Source: Bacillota bacterium
Lineage (GTDB): Bacteria; Bacillota; Clostridia; Lutisporales; Lutisporaceae
Direction of reading: 5' to 3'
Assembly: GCA_023405875.1 (NCBI GenBank)
Contig: JAEXXN010000381.1
Coordinates: 1-11,800 of the forward strand
Length of the DNA: 11,800 bases
Below are positions 1 through 7,538 of this stretch, in pieces (position 1 is the stretch's first letter; every line of letters starts with the position of its first letter). The notes under the pieces are model-generated. The model made no database searches. It was given only the letters and a program-made list of their open reading frames with translations, and was not told the DNA's origin. The position numbers and the translations under genes were made by a program.

Positions 1-779
1 TCAGAAACCATGGTTCCCAGCGCCGGTATCGGCGGCTGCTCTCCCAAGCCTACAAAGCTGAGGGAAGCGCCCGTCAAAATAACCCACCCCATGTCAAGAG
101 TCATTTTTGTAAATATAGGTCCCAAGCAGTTCGGCAATATCTCCCGGAACAGTATATGACCTTTGCTTGCACCGAGCAGCTCTGCAGATTTTACATAAAG
201 CTCATTTCTGAGGGTGGTCGCCATGCCGTAGACCAACCGGGTATACCAGGGCCACCATGACACACAGACAGCCATCATTGAATTAAACAGTGTCGGCCTT
301 AAAATTGCACATACACACAATGCCAAAATAAGCGGAGGAAGTGCCAAAAACACATCCGTTACTCTCATAATAAGGGTGGATATCCATTTGCCCTTCCAGT
401 ATCCTGCAATCAATCCGAGAATACCTCCTATGGGAACAACAACGATCAAAACGCCTATGCCCATTATGAGGGCGCCCCGGAAAGCATAGAATATGCGGCT
501 CATAATATCCCTGCCGAAAACATCTGTGCCCATCCAGTGGGTACTGTTTGGTGCAATGCTTGCCTCTTTAAAGTTGACATATGCTCCGATATGTTCGGGG
601 TATGGCGCTATAAGAGGCTGGAAAACAGCCAGGAACAGCACAATGCAAACAATGCAAAGACCTGCCACCGACATTTTGTTCAGCGAAAACTTATACCAGG
701 CCTTTTTTATATTTTCATACTTGTCCCTTTCGACGACGGCCTTTTTCTGTTTGTTGTCTAATAAATGTGTATTACTCAC
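1..779 (-). CDS. Dipeptide/oligopeptide-type ABC transporter permease, DppC-like (3' end outside window)
   Basis: Inner-membrane permease of a peptide/opine/nickel-type ABC importer; it pairs with the DppB-like subunit encoded just upstream. About 259 residues are visible and roughly 30 to 40 C-terminal residues lie beyond the left edge. After a charged N-terminal tail there is a first membrane segment (about residues 37-58) and the family signature GTDVFGRDIMSRI (84-96). An EAA-type loop, AELLGASKGHILFREILPN (199-217), contacts the ATPase, and the segment LTGASLSFVGLG (235-246) is typical of DppC proteins. No ATG fits the start. I chose GTG at 779 because it follows GGGAGGTGG by a normal spacing and overlaps the dppB-like stop by 8 bp, which implies translational coupling. 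The first in-frame ATG would delete about 35 residues. The family is certain; the substrate is not. Confidence 0.93.
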   Translation of the reverse strand, partial: MSNTHLLDNKQKKAVVERDKYENIKKAWYKFSLNKMSVAGLCIVCIVLFLAVFQPLIAPYPEHIGAYVNFKEASIAPNSTHWMGTDVFGRDIMSRIFYAFRGALIMGIGVLIVVVPIGGILGLIAGYWKGKWISTLIMRVTDVFLALPPLILALCVCAILRPTLFNSMMAVCVSWWPWYTRLVYGMATTLRNELYVKSAELLGASKGHILFREILPNCLGPIFTKMTLDMGWVILTGASLSFVGLGEQPPIPALGTMVS

Positions 780-1797
780 TGTTTCCACCTCCCATTAAAC
801 GCACTCTGGGATCTAAATATGCCACAACTATATCGATCAAAATATTAACAATAATAAAGACAATTCCCAGAATCATGACAACGGCAGATATGGCATTCAA
901 ATCTTTATTGAGCATTGCCTGCATGCCGTATTTTGATAGTCCGGGATAATTAAAAAGCTGTTCCACCAAAAAGGCACTGCCGAAAAGTGAGGCTATATCA
1001 AGGGACAGGACCGAAATGGTCGGAATCAATGAGGGCTTGAGCAAATAGCTGAATAGTATCTTTTTCTCCGGAATACCATAAGCCTGTTCTGCAAGGATAT
1101 AGTCTTTAATGGAGTTTTCCGTCATGGAAGAACGGGTGATCCTGGCTGCCTGCGCTAATCCTCCGAGCATAAGCGCTATTGCAGGCAGGATCAAATGGGA
1201 TAAGGCGTCCTTAAAGCCTACGGTATCGCCATTTAATAAAAAGTCTATGGTATACATTCCCGTAACTGTTGGAGGTGATATGATAGCCAGACCCACCCGG
1301 CCTGTTGTCGGAAATAAAGGAAAGGTATACCCGAAGATCAGCATAAAAATAATAGCCCATACAAATGCAGGAGAAACGATCCCTAAGTATGAGATAACCC
1401 TTATTATGCCGTCAAGCCATGAGTTTGCATATTTGGTAGACAGTATGCCGAGCAATATTCCGCCCAAGGCCATCAAAATCGCCGAGATACCTACAATCTC
1501 CAGCGTTGCAGGCAAAAATTCCTTTATATCCTGCATGACCGGGCGCCTTGTCATAAGCGATTTACCCAGATCCATTTTCAAAGCTCCCTTTAACCACAGG
1601 CCGTATTGGGTAACAAACGGCTTGTCAAGGTGCATCTCTTCCCTGAGTGACTGTACGACTTCTTCAGGTGCCCTGGGACCGAGAGCCTGTCTCGCAGGAT
1701 CTCCCGGAATTACTCTGCCGATTATAAATACAAGAATAGAAAGCCCAACAAGTACCAAAAGATATGTTCCTATCTTTTTCAGCCAATTAACCAGCAT
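772..1797 (-). CDS. Dipeptide/oligopeptide-type ABC transporter permease, DppB-like
   Basis: First permease of the ABC importer, 341 aa, a normal length for DppB/OppB/NikB proteins. The N-terminal membrane helix (about 11-30) runs into the family signature IPGDPAR (30-36), followed by a periplasmic-type region with LDKPFVTQYGLWLKGALKMDLGKS (57-80). Further helices lie near 98-120, 132-156, 200-217, 262-280 and 302-327. The EAA loop AEQAYGIPEKKILFSYLLKPSLIP (236-259) is the ATPase docking site, and the end of the protein carries the typical YLDPRVR (327-333). ATG at 1797 is preceded by AAAGGAGG at 1807-1814, a near-perfect ribosome site. It is separated from the binding-protein gene by 142 bp that hold a strong RNA hairpin. 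Known members import di- and oligopeptides, nickel or opines; the catabolic neighbours here suggest a peptide-like or nitrogenous solute. Confidence 0.95.
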   Translation of the reverse strand: MLVNWLKKIGTYLLVLVGLSILVFIIGRVIPGDPARQALGPRAPEEVVQSLREEMHLDKPFVTQYGLWLKGALKMDLGKSLMTRRPVMQDIKEFLPATLEIVGISAILMALGGILLGILSTKYANSWLDGIIRVISYLGIVSPAFVWAIIFMLIFGYTFPLFPTTGRVGLAIISPPTVTGMYTIDFLLNGDTVGFKDALSHLILPAIALMLGGLAQAARITRSSMTENSIKDYILAEQAYGIPEKKILFSYLLKPSLIPTISVLSLDIASLFGSAFLVEQLFNYPGLSKYGMQAMLNKDLNAISAVVMILGIVFIIVNILIDIVVAYLDPRVRLMGGGNSE

Positions 1798-1806
1798 CTA
1801 TTTTAT

Positions 1807-1814
1807 CCTCCTTT
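1807..1814 (-). promoter_or_regulatory. Ribosome binding site of the dppB-like gene
   Basis: On the minus strand this reads AAAGGAGG, 9 nt before the ATG at 1797. It is a close match to the 16S anti-Shine-Dalgarno sequence and supports both the start and independent, efficient translation downstream of the intergenic hairpin. Confidence 0.8.
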
Positions 1815-1834
1815 GCTATATAACTTATTACAAA

Positions 1835-1914
1835 GGGGACTCTTGCATTTGGATAAAGCCCTGAACCTGCAGTATTACGGAGTTTGACGGCTTTTACCCT
1901 TTTGAAAGAGCCCC
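1835..1914 (-). promoter_or_regulatory. Intra-operon structured RNA element (two-tier hairpin) between binding-protein and permease genes
   Basis: Read as minus-strand RNA, an outer stem pairs 1914-1906 (GGGGCUCUU) with 1844-1835 (AAGAGUCCCC), 9 bp with one bulged U. After a short internal loop, an inner stem pairs 1899-1889 (GGGUAAAAGCC) with 1860-1851 (GGCUUUAUCC), 10 bp with one bulged A and one G-U pair. The apical loop is about 28 nt. The G-U pair would be an A-C mismatch on the plus strand, so the structure fits the operon transcript. There is no good U-tract after it, so it looks more like a processing or mRNA-stabilising element, or an attenuator, than a full terminator. Such elements often keep binding protein in excess over permeases. 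A ligand-binding RNA is possible, but I recognise no known riboswitch class. Confidence 0.55.
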
Positions 1915-1939
1915 ATTATTCAGTTCCCTTTGATCTTGA

Positions 1940-3628
1940 TTATCTCTTGTCAGGATAAACCTTCATGTTGCGGACATAGAGACTGTATCCCATAGGATAA
2001 ACAAAGCTTTTACCTTCTTTGAGGAATAAATCCGGATTCCAGTCCACATATCCGGTCTGGCATGCACGCTTTTCTACCCAGTCAAACAGCCATAGCGTCG
2101 GGCAAAGCTCGTTGATGTAAACCTGAATTTTCTTATACTTTTCAAAACGCTCATCAATATCGGTTGTTGCCAGCGAATCTTCGATCATAGCATCAAGCTC
2201 GCTGTCCTTGACCCACTCCATCTGCTCCCAGGTTCCTGTGGACGACGAATGGTATCTTGTCTTAAGCATAGCTCCTGCTTCAAAGTAGCTTGGAGAATTA
2301 TTGACCAACGCTGCATTGGGTGTTGTCTCAATTGTCTGCGCATCTGCAATCATTGAGCCGAAGGGTTTTTTTGTGACCTCTATATTGATTCCAAGCTCGG
2401 CAAGATTTGCCTGAAGGAGCAGGGCAATTTTCTCTTGCTCAGGAACCTCTGCGCACCAGGACATTGTAATGTTCCATTTGCTCGGGTCGTTGGCATATTT
2501 TGATAGTGCAAGCTCTGCCTTTGCTTTCTCAATATTGTATTCATACGGAACTATATCCTTATTGGCTCCCGGAAGGATTCCCGGAACTGACCCGTGAGAA
2601 CGTTTGGCCCCCGGGTATATTTGCTCCAGCACCGTGTCATAGTCAAAAGCATATGCCATAGCTTTTCTGAAATGTATATCGTCCGTAGGCGCTTTCTTGG
2701 TATTCAGGCAAAGGTTCATATTAGTACCACTTTCATAAGCAATAACATCGACGCCGTCAAAAGTATCCATAGTGTTGTAATTTTCCAGGGGCTGGATTTC
2801 ATCTGTAATTTCAAGCTCCTTGTTCGCCATTGCTGTTCTTACTGAAACCGGCTCTATAGCACCCGATAGCTTAAAATATTTGGGTGCATTTTCTTCCCAT
2901 CCAAGGAAATAATCCGGGAACTGCTCACCGAGGACATACTCTTCAAGCTTTACTTCTTTAGCAAAATACGGGCCTGAGCCTGCATCATTGGTCAGCAGCC
3001 ATGTCTTGCCGTAATCGCCATAATCCCCATAGGTTGCAGTACTCTTATCAAGGTGCTCCATAACCAGCTTCTCCTCGACGATCATAAAGCGGATCAGCGA
3101 TGATATAAAAGGTCCGAAGGGCTTTTCAAGTGTCATGACCACTGTGGTATCGTCTGTTGCTTCAGCCGCCTTGACAACGCCCTTGTAAAGGTAGGCATAA
3201 CCTTCTCCTACAGTGAGCATCCTGTTCATGCTGAAGGCAACGTCGCTGGCCTTCATGAGGTTGCCGCTGTGGAACTTAACATCATCCCGGATTTTGAAGG
3301 TGTATGTCAGACCATCATCCGAGACTTGCCACTCCTTTGCTATATGCGGTGCAGCCACACCGTCCGTCTGGGGGAATACCAGCGGATCGTAAATATTGAT
3401 CATTGTAATGCTGTCTGAGAAATCACTGCCTACGGCAGGATCAAAATATGTCGGCCAGTCCTCTGTCATTCTGACAATGCTCAGCATATCCCCTTGAGCA
3501 GTAACTGCCTTGTCACCGCTGCCCGACGGGGTATTCGACGGAGTATTCGAATTCCCTCCAGGGGTACATGCCGCAAGGCTTATGACCATGCAAGCAGCTA
3601 GAAGCAATGCTATTAATCTTCTTTTCAT
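1940..3628 (-). CDS. Family 5 extracellular solute-binding lipoprotein of the peptide-type ABC transporter (DppA/OppA-like)
   Basis: Substrate-capturing component of the importer, 562 aa, usual length for this family. A lipoprotein signal peptide is clear: MKRR, a hydrophobic core, then the lipobox SLAAC with Cys21 as lipidation site, followed by a flexible linker rich in N, T, P, S and G (22-39). The mature part begins with the N-terminal lobe and carries the family hallmark around 98-134 (AKEWQVSDDGLTYTFKIRDDVKFHSG and the following ASDVAFSM). A second conserved zone, IHFRKAMAYAFDYD, lies in the middle of the protein. ATG at 3628 is preceded by GAGGAGGAAG. The gene starts 41 bp after the M29/NicX-like gene and is followed by the hairpin and two permease genes. 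It is anchored on the outer face of the membrane. The ligand cannot be read from sequence; a peptide or peptide-like amide is the default guess. Confidence 0.95.
   Translation of the reverse strand: MKRRLIALLLAACMVISLAACTPGGNSNTPSNTPSGSGDKAVTAQGDMLSIVRMTEDWPTYFDPAVGSDFSDSITMINIYDPLVFPQTDGVAAPHIAKEWQVSDDGLTYTFKIRDDVKFHSGNLMKASDVAFSMNRMLTVGEGYAYLYKGVVKAAEATDDTTVVMTLEKPFGPFISSLIRFMIVEEKLVMEHLDKSTATYGDYGDYGKTWLLTNDAGSGPYFAKEVKLEEYVLGEQFPDYFLGWEENAPKYFKLSGAIEPVSVRTAMANKELEITDEIQPLENYNTMDTFDGVDVIAYESGTNMNLCLNTKKAPTDDIHFRKAMAYAFDYDTVLEQIYPGAKRSHGSVPGILPGANKDIVPYEYNIEKAKAELALSKYANDPSKWNITMSWCAEVPEQEKIALLLQANLAELGINIEVTKKPFGSMIADAQTIETTPNAALVNNSPSYFEAGAMLKTRYHSSSTGTWEQMEWVKDSELDAMIEDSLATTDIDERFEKYKKIQVYINELCPTLWLFDWVEKRACQTGYVDWNPDLFLKEGKSFVYPMGYSLYVRNMKVYPDKR
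3525..3548. repeat. Tandem 12-bp repeat (two copies) in the lipoprotein linker
   Basis: GACGGGGTATTC at 3525-3536 is followed directly by GACGGAGTATTC at 3537-3548, one mismatch apart. On the minus strand the two copies encode NTPS twice in the flexible linker right after the lipidated Cys. Such short in-frame repeats are common in lipoprotein linkers and can change copy number by slippage without breaking the frame. Confidence 0.7.
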
Positions 3629-3669
3629 TTACATCTTCCTCCTCATTTAATTTTATTTGGATGCGCGAC

Positions 3670-4713
3670 TTACTTCCCCATCTGTCTCGCAATCGAAACC
3701 AATTCCGGATGAACAACCTTCCCGTTTTCTGTAAGCTTTTCATCACCGATCCAGATCGTTGAATTAAGACATATACCGTCTGCATGAGTTGCAGCATCAC
3801 CAAGTCCGCCTTCAAACATCGGCCCCTGATAGCCTATTCCCCACTCTGTAGACCCCCATACTCTTTCATCCTCTGTACACAAGCCGCAAAGCTTTGCTCC
3901 GGGATTAAAACCGTAAGAAATATGCGCCATATTATACATTCTCACATCGTCAAATGCAGCAAGCCATTTGGCAACAAGCTTAGCTTCCTCTTTGCCCCTG
4001 ATGTCAACTATCTTACCTGCTTCAACAGTCAGCTCGATCGGATTTGCCAGAACACCAAGCTCCGCCTCGCCGCCTCCCGAGAATGAACCGTCGAATACTA
4101 TTGTGCCGTTGATGCTGGCTTCGATCGGCGCCCAGCCCATCTGCCCAATCAGAAAGTGAGCTCCCGGAGTTGCGGCGCCAAGCTCATTCAAAATTGGCCT
4201 GGACTGATCATTTTCAAAGGATACATCTGTTCCACCCGGAGAGGTTATTCTCATTTTCTTAACTTTGGCAGTCAGCTCAACAACCTTGTTTTGAAATTGG
4301 CTCTGCAACTTCATATCAAGATTTGCTATACATCTTGTAACCTGTGCTTTATCGAGTCCCCCAAGGAAAAGATATCTTGTTTTTCCGTTCCCCATGGCCT
4401 CTATCCAAGGTGTTGAATAAAGCAGCCACTGGTTATTGAATTCGATCCATACGTCCGCTGCCGGTATCCCAACCTTAAGGGATTCCGGCATTCTTGCATC
4501 TGCAACCTTTCCATACCCTGAAGGGGTCGAATGCCATACGACCATAACCTTTGCTCCAAGGGCTTCAGCGGCTTGAGCTACTGCTTCGACCGGTGCAAAA
4601 TCCATTACCGAATCAACTGTGATCAATACCGATTCGCCCGGCTGAATCCTGCACATGTCCTTTGCTATGATATATCCGGCTTTTCCTAGTTCCAATGAGT
4701 ACATTCCCGGCAT
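3670..4713 (-). CDS. M29-aminopeptidase-like / 2,5-dihydroxypyridine-dioxygenase (NicX)-like metalloenzyme
   Basis: A 347-aa protein resembling peptidase family M29 (AmpS/AmpT) and its relatives such as NicX. The region GWAPIEASINGTIVFDG (193-209) matches the central M29 block with APVE and NGTVVFDG. Further blocks are AHISYGFNPGAKLCG (263-277), EDERVWGSTEWGIG (281-294) and ATHADGICLNSTI (308-320). Judged by remembered family motifs, the dinuclear-site residues of true M29 peptidases are changed: the Glu of GEVF is Gln191, the Glu before IGTN is His264, and the His of GTxH is Glu290. His310 and Asp312 are kept. His264, His310 and Asp312 resemble the mononuclear iron triad described for NicX. 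A substrate-opening hydrolase or dioxygenase-like enzyme is therefore as likely as an aminopeptidase. Cytoplasmic, with no signal peptide. ATG at 4713 follows AAGGGAGGT. Confidence 0.78.
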   Translation of the reverse strand: MPGMYSLELGKAGYIIAKDMCRIQPGESVLITVDSVMDFAPVEAVAQAAEALGAKVMVVWHSTPSGYGKVADARMPESLKVGIPAADVWIEFNNQWLLYSTPWIEAMGNGKTRYLFLGGLDKAQVTRCIANLDMKLQSQFQNKVVELTAKVKKMRITSPGGTDVSFENDQSRPILNELGAATPGAHFLIGQMGWAPIEASINGTIVFDGSFSGGGEAELGVLANPIELTVEAGKIVDIRGKEEAKLVAKWLAAFDDVRMYNMAHISYGFNPGAKLCGLCTEDERVWGSTEWGIGYQGPMFEGGLGDAATHADGICLNSTIWIGDEKLTENGKVVHPELVSIARQMGK

Positions 4714-4735
4714 AATTAATACCTCCCTTACTTTG

Positions 4736-5011
4736 TCACTTATTAATAATGTAATCGGTCAATGATGCAAGTACCTGATCAAGCCCTTCAACAAACTGCT
4801 TTTCATCTTCCATGCACTTGCTCTTGAAGCCCTCTATCTGCTTGTCCAACTCAAAGTAAAACTCATCCGCTTCCTCACGCTTTTGCATACCCAGCAGCAT
4901 GGAATACGCATCAAGCAGTCTTAAGGGTCCATACAACGGCGGTTCATCCACACACCCTCTTGCGCTTGTTATCAAATATGCAAATATTCTGTCCTGGTCA
5001 TCCCTGTTCAT
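4736..5011 (-). CDS. Small DUF6092-like protein of unknown function
   Basis: A 91-aa, mostly helical soluble protein. The segment AYLITSARGCVDEPPLYGPLRLLDAYSMLLGM (11-42) fits the DUF6092 family as I remember it. The rest is charged helix (EEADEFYFELDKQIEGFKSKC). I place the start at the ATG at 5011, which overlaps the nitroreductase stop by 14 bp and follows GTGAGG. An upstream in-frame ATG at 5041 would add 10 residues (MIVGRVRQKQ) that look like translated overlap rather than protein. The overlap suggests coupled translation with the flavoprotein gene, and the M29/NicX-like gene follows after 22 bp. Its role may be that of a small partner subunit or assembly factor for a neighbour enzyme; that is inference only. 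Confidence 0.75.
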   Translation of the reverse strand: MNRDDQDRIFAYLITSARGCVDEPPLYGPLRLLDAYSMLLGMQKREEADEFYFELDKQIEGFKSKCMEDEKQFVEGLDQVLASLTDYIINK

Positions 5012-5540
5012 TTGCTTCTGCCTCACTCTCCCAACTATCATAATGAATTACTTCCCAAAGGCTTTTTCTGCCCGGAGCTTTGGGCAGATTATCATAGTAT
5101 CCGACAGCTATAAGCATAAGCGCGGCAACCTCCTCCGGCAGCTTTAAAACCTGGCCCACAGATTTTTCATTGTAGGATTTGACCACACAGGTTCCCAAGC
5201 CCAGTTCATGGGCCTTCAACAAGATATTCTGTGCTGCAAAAGCAACGTCTGCCGGTGCATTTTTTCTGATGAGCGCTCCGCCCCTGGACTCAGCCTCTGC
5301 AAGGTCAATGCAGACCGCTATGATGCAATGGGCTGTTTTTGGCATACCCGGTGAAAAAAGTTTAATTCTCTCAAGAGTTTTTTCATTCTGTACCACTACA
5401 AAATGCCATAACTGAAGGTTACTTGCCGTGGGAGCCCATACTGCCGCATTCACAAGCGCCTCAAGCTTTTCCTTTTCAACCCTTTTTCCATTGTATTGCC
5501 TTATGCTTCTTCTGGTAGCAACCAGCTCATCAAATGTCAT
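4998..5540 (-). CDS. Nitroreductase-family FMN-dependent oxidoreductase
   Basis: A 180-aa protein of the nitroreductase fold, cytoplasmic and usually a homodimer with FMN at the interface. The FMN phosphate-binding start RRSIRQY is at 10-16, the APTASNLQLWHFVVV segment at 36-50, the second FMN-contact block GLGTCVVKSYNE at 114-125, and GYYDNLPKAPGRKSLWEVI at 147-165 with the Arg-Lys (158-159) that normally holds the phosphate. At 180 aa it belongs to the shorter branch of the family. Members reduce nitro groups, quinones, enones, or dehydrogenate cyclic dipeptides and other heterocycles, so family membership alone does not give the substrate. Its start overlaps the DUF917 stop by 11 bp and its own stop overlaps the next gene. 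The Shine-Dalgarno is weak, which fits coupled translation. Confidence 0.92.
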   Translation of the reverse strand: MTFDELVATRRSIRQYNGKRVEKEKLEALVNAAVWAPTASNLQLWHFVVVQNEKTLERIKLFSPGMPKTAHCIIAVCIDLAEAESRGGALIRKNAPADVAFAAQNILLKAHELGLGTCVVKSYNEKSVGQVLKLPEEVAALMLIAVGYYDNLPKAPGRKSLWEVIHYDSWESEAEANEQG

Positions 5541-6687
5541 TTGCCTGTCCCCGTTTTTTCATCACTTCTTCAATCGGCACGTAGGGAATGTCATATCCGA
5601 AGTACTGCGGCGTAAGCACCTCATAACACTCCTTGCACCTGAGGACCGGCTTGCATTTCATACCTATCAATGCAACCTTTTGTCCAACCTTGATCTTCGG
5701 ATTGGGAACCGGTTCTCCGGTTTCAAGATCTACTGTGCTGATAATATCCGGGCTCGTGACATAGGGTACATCATTTTTCCACACAATATGGTTTTCGTTT
5801 TTGAACCAGAACTTATATATGTCACCCTTATATTCATGGTCTCCTTTAATAGTCACATTGCCCCAATAATAGCCTTCCTTATCGCTGTCATCCTTAACTG
5901 TGATTTCTCCTTTTGCGAGGATCCAGCCCCCCAGCATATTTACCATTTCCTCAACAACATTTCTGCCTGCTTCCCGTGTTTGCCTTATAAATTTCCCCAG
6001 CTCATAGCATTCGGTCAAGGTTCCGGGAATTACTGTCTCTTTAAGCTCTTTACCCGTCATTATAATTCCGGCTTGACCGGCAAGACCGTATCCGGCAGCA
6101 CTGATCAGCTTTCCGATCCTCTCGGCAACTCTTAAGCTTGTGGATTCTTTAATGATGCATACATTTCCCCATTCATCGACTGAAGCTATGGGGAGGCAAT
6201 TTTTCCCTTTGTAATTTGGTGTGATCTGAACTATTTCAGGAATAGCACGGGAGGTATAATCTCCATCGACCGTAACCATTCCCAATACCGAACCGGCGGC
6301 CATGGGGCCGGGCGTATTGGCTCCGGCCAACTCTATCGGAACTATAACGCTGAATTTTTTCCCGGTGTAAAGCTCCAGCTCTTGAATTGCTTTCATAAGG
6401 CGTTCTTTTTCGGGATTTGCGCCCTTTATCATGCCAAAGCCTTTCATTTCATTCATGGTGGCCTCATCATGGGGAGCTATCGAGCCCATGAGAAACGGGC
6501 AAACCGCCAGCGCATCATCCGGGATTTCGCTCAGATCGACCCATCCCACCGTCCTTCCGGCCTCCAGCTCGCTTACGAGGGATCTGATACCATTCTCAGG
6601 CAGCCCCCCGCCGCCTGTAGCATAAAATGTACAGCCTCTTACAAAGTCCTCTACCTCTTGTTGTGTTGTCAGTTTTTTACTGGGCAT
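5530..6687 (-). CDS. DUF917 family protein (S-methyl-thiohydantoin desulfurase-like)
   Basis: A 385-aa cytoplasmic protein matching DUF917, now described as related to S-methyl thiohydantoin desulfurase and often encoded beside hydantoinase-type genes. Visible family marks are the N-terminal Gly run TGGGGLPENG (24-33), the block PIELAGANTPGPMAAGSVLGMVTVDGDYTSRAIPEI (117-152) with its conserved acidic and Gly residues, and ASVDEWGNVCII (168-179). The C-terminal KCKPVLRCKEC (344-354) contains three Cys in a C-x5-C-x2-C pattern. ATG at 6687 follows AAGGAGG. It lies 30 bp after the C-N hydrolase gene. Action on a cyclic amide or thioamide is a reasonable inference from the family and the neighbouring amidase, but not shown by the sequence. 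Other members are uncharacterised. Confidence 0.9.
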   Translation of the reverse strand: MPSKKLTTQQEVEDFVRGCTFYATGGGGLPENGIRSLVSELEAGRTVGWVDLSEIPDDALAVCPFLMGSIAPHDEATMNEMKGFGMIKGANPEKERLMKAIQELELYTGKKFSVIVPIELAGANTPGPMAAGSVLGMVTVDGDYTSRAIPEIVQITPNYKGKNCLPIASVDEWGNVCIIKESTSLRVAERIGKLISAAGYGLAGQAGIIMTGKELKETVIPGTLTECYELGKFIRQTREAGRNVVEEMVNMLGGWILAKGEITVKDDSDKEGYYWGNVTIKGDHEYKGDIYKFWFKNENHIVWKNDVPYVTSPDIISTVDLETGEPVPNPKIKVGQKVALIGMKCKPVLRCKECYEVLTPQYFGYDIPYVPIEEVMKKRGQANDI

Positions 6688-6717
6688 AAAAATCCTCCTT
6701 CTTATATCACAGGTATA

Positions 6718-7527
6718 CTATAATTGGTAAAGCTCAGGCTTCCTGTCTGCCAGATAGCCCCCACCGCTCCTGCATTTTGCAATCTCATCCAGATCGATTT
6801 CGCAAACTGCAATTTCATCCGAATCGTAAGCCATTTGCATTATGACCTTGCCAAAAGGGCTGCAAGCCATACTCTTGCCGAAAAGGTGAAGGCAGCCCTC
6901 ATGTCCCGATCTGTTGACTCCAACAGTATAAAGCTGATTTTCCAGTGCCCGGGATGGTACATTTAAAAGCCATGCATTCTCATCCTCCACTCTCCAGGCA
7001 GCAGGTATGAAGATGATCTCGGCGCCCTTCAGGCAAAGAGTCCTCGCAGCTTCCGGGAATCCTGCATCATAGCATATCATAATTCCGATCCTTCCAATGT
7101 CGGTATCAAATACCGGATATTGACGACCCTCTGTAAAGTAATTCTTTTCAAGGGCAAAGGAATGTGTTTTATTGAAGCTTCCCAGCTTGTCTCCCCTCCG
7201 GTCATAAAGCACTGCTGAATTATAAACCTTGCTGTCAGTATCATTGACCTCTCCAAAAGCTGCGATCACGTAAATATTATTATCTCTTGCCGCCTTTGAC
7301 ATTTCTTCCGATATAAACCGCCCATATTCGCGGCTCAGACTAACTATCCTTTCCCCCAGGAGGTCCAGGTTATAGCCGGTGGCGAACAGTTCAGGCAAAC
7401 AAATGATATCGGCGCCTTCAGCGGCGGCTTGCGCAATAAACCCTCCTGCTTTCTTAACATTGTACTCAACCTCCCCAGGCCTTGATGTAATCTGACCCAG
7501 GGCAACCCTGACCTTTTTGCTCATCAT
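6718..7527 (-). CDS. Carbon-nitrogen hydrolase (nitrilase superfamily amidase)
   Basis: A 269-aa cytoplasmic hydrolase cleaving a non-peptide C-N bond (amide, N-carbamoyl or nitrile). The catalytic triad is visible: Glu46 in CLPELFATGY, Lys120 in FNKTHSF and Cys152 in ICYDAGFPEAAR; the second conserved Glu is Glu127. The length and motifs fit the single-domain amidase and N-carbamoyl-hydrolase branches rather than true nitrilases of about 350 aa. Two ATG codons stand side by side (7527 and 7524); the upstream GGGG at short spacing does not decide between them. It starts 11 bp after the DUF1177 stop. With DUF917 next to it, hydrolysis of an N-carbamoyl or amide product of a ring-opened compound is a plausible role, but the specificity cannot be read from motifs alone. 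Confidence 0.93.
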   Translation of the reverse strand: MMSKKVRVALGQITSRPGEVEYNVKKAGGFIAQAAAEGADIICLPELFATGYNLDLLGERIVSLSREYGRFISEEMSKAARDNNIYVIAAFGEVNDTDSKVYNSAVLYDRRGDKLGSFNKTHSFALEKNYFTEGRQYPVFDTDIGRIGIMICYDAGFPEAARTLCLKGAEIIFIPAAWRVEDENAWLLNVPSRALENQLYTVGVNRSGHEGCLHLFGKSMACSPFGKVIMQMAYDSDEIAVCEIDLDEIAKCRSGGGYLADRKPELYQL

Positions 7528-7538
7528 TTATACCCCAA

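Noticed and set aside
493..949. Short plus-strand frames over the dppC/dppB junction
   Set aside because: They lie opposite the permease genes and their composition mirrors membrane-protein codons read in reverse.
1109..1864. Plus-strand 251-codon open frame opposite the dppB-like gene
   Set aside because: It is antisense to a clear permease, has no family resemblance and no ribosome site, and is best explained as a shadow frame.
1835..1914. A tRNA-like or known-riboswitch reading of the hairpin element
   Set aside because: The outer stem and a GGTTCA word recall a tRNA, but no anticodon arm or D arm can be drawn, and I see no consensus of a known riboswitch class.
5428..6135. Plus-strand 235-codon open frame opposite DUF917
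   Set aside because: Antisense to a strongly supported gene, with no recognisable domain or ribosome binding site.
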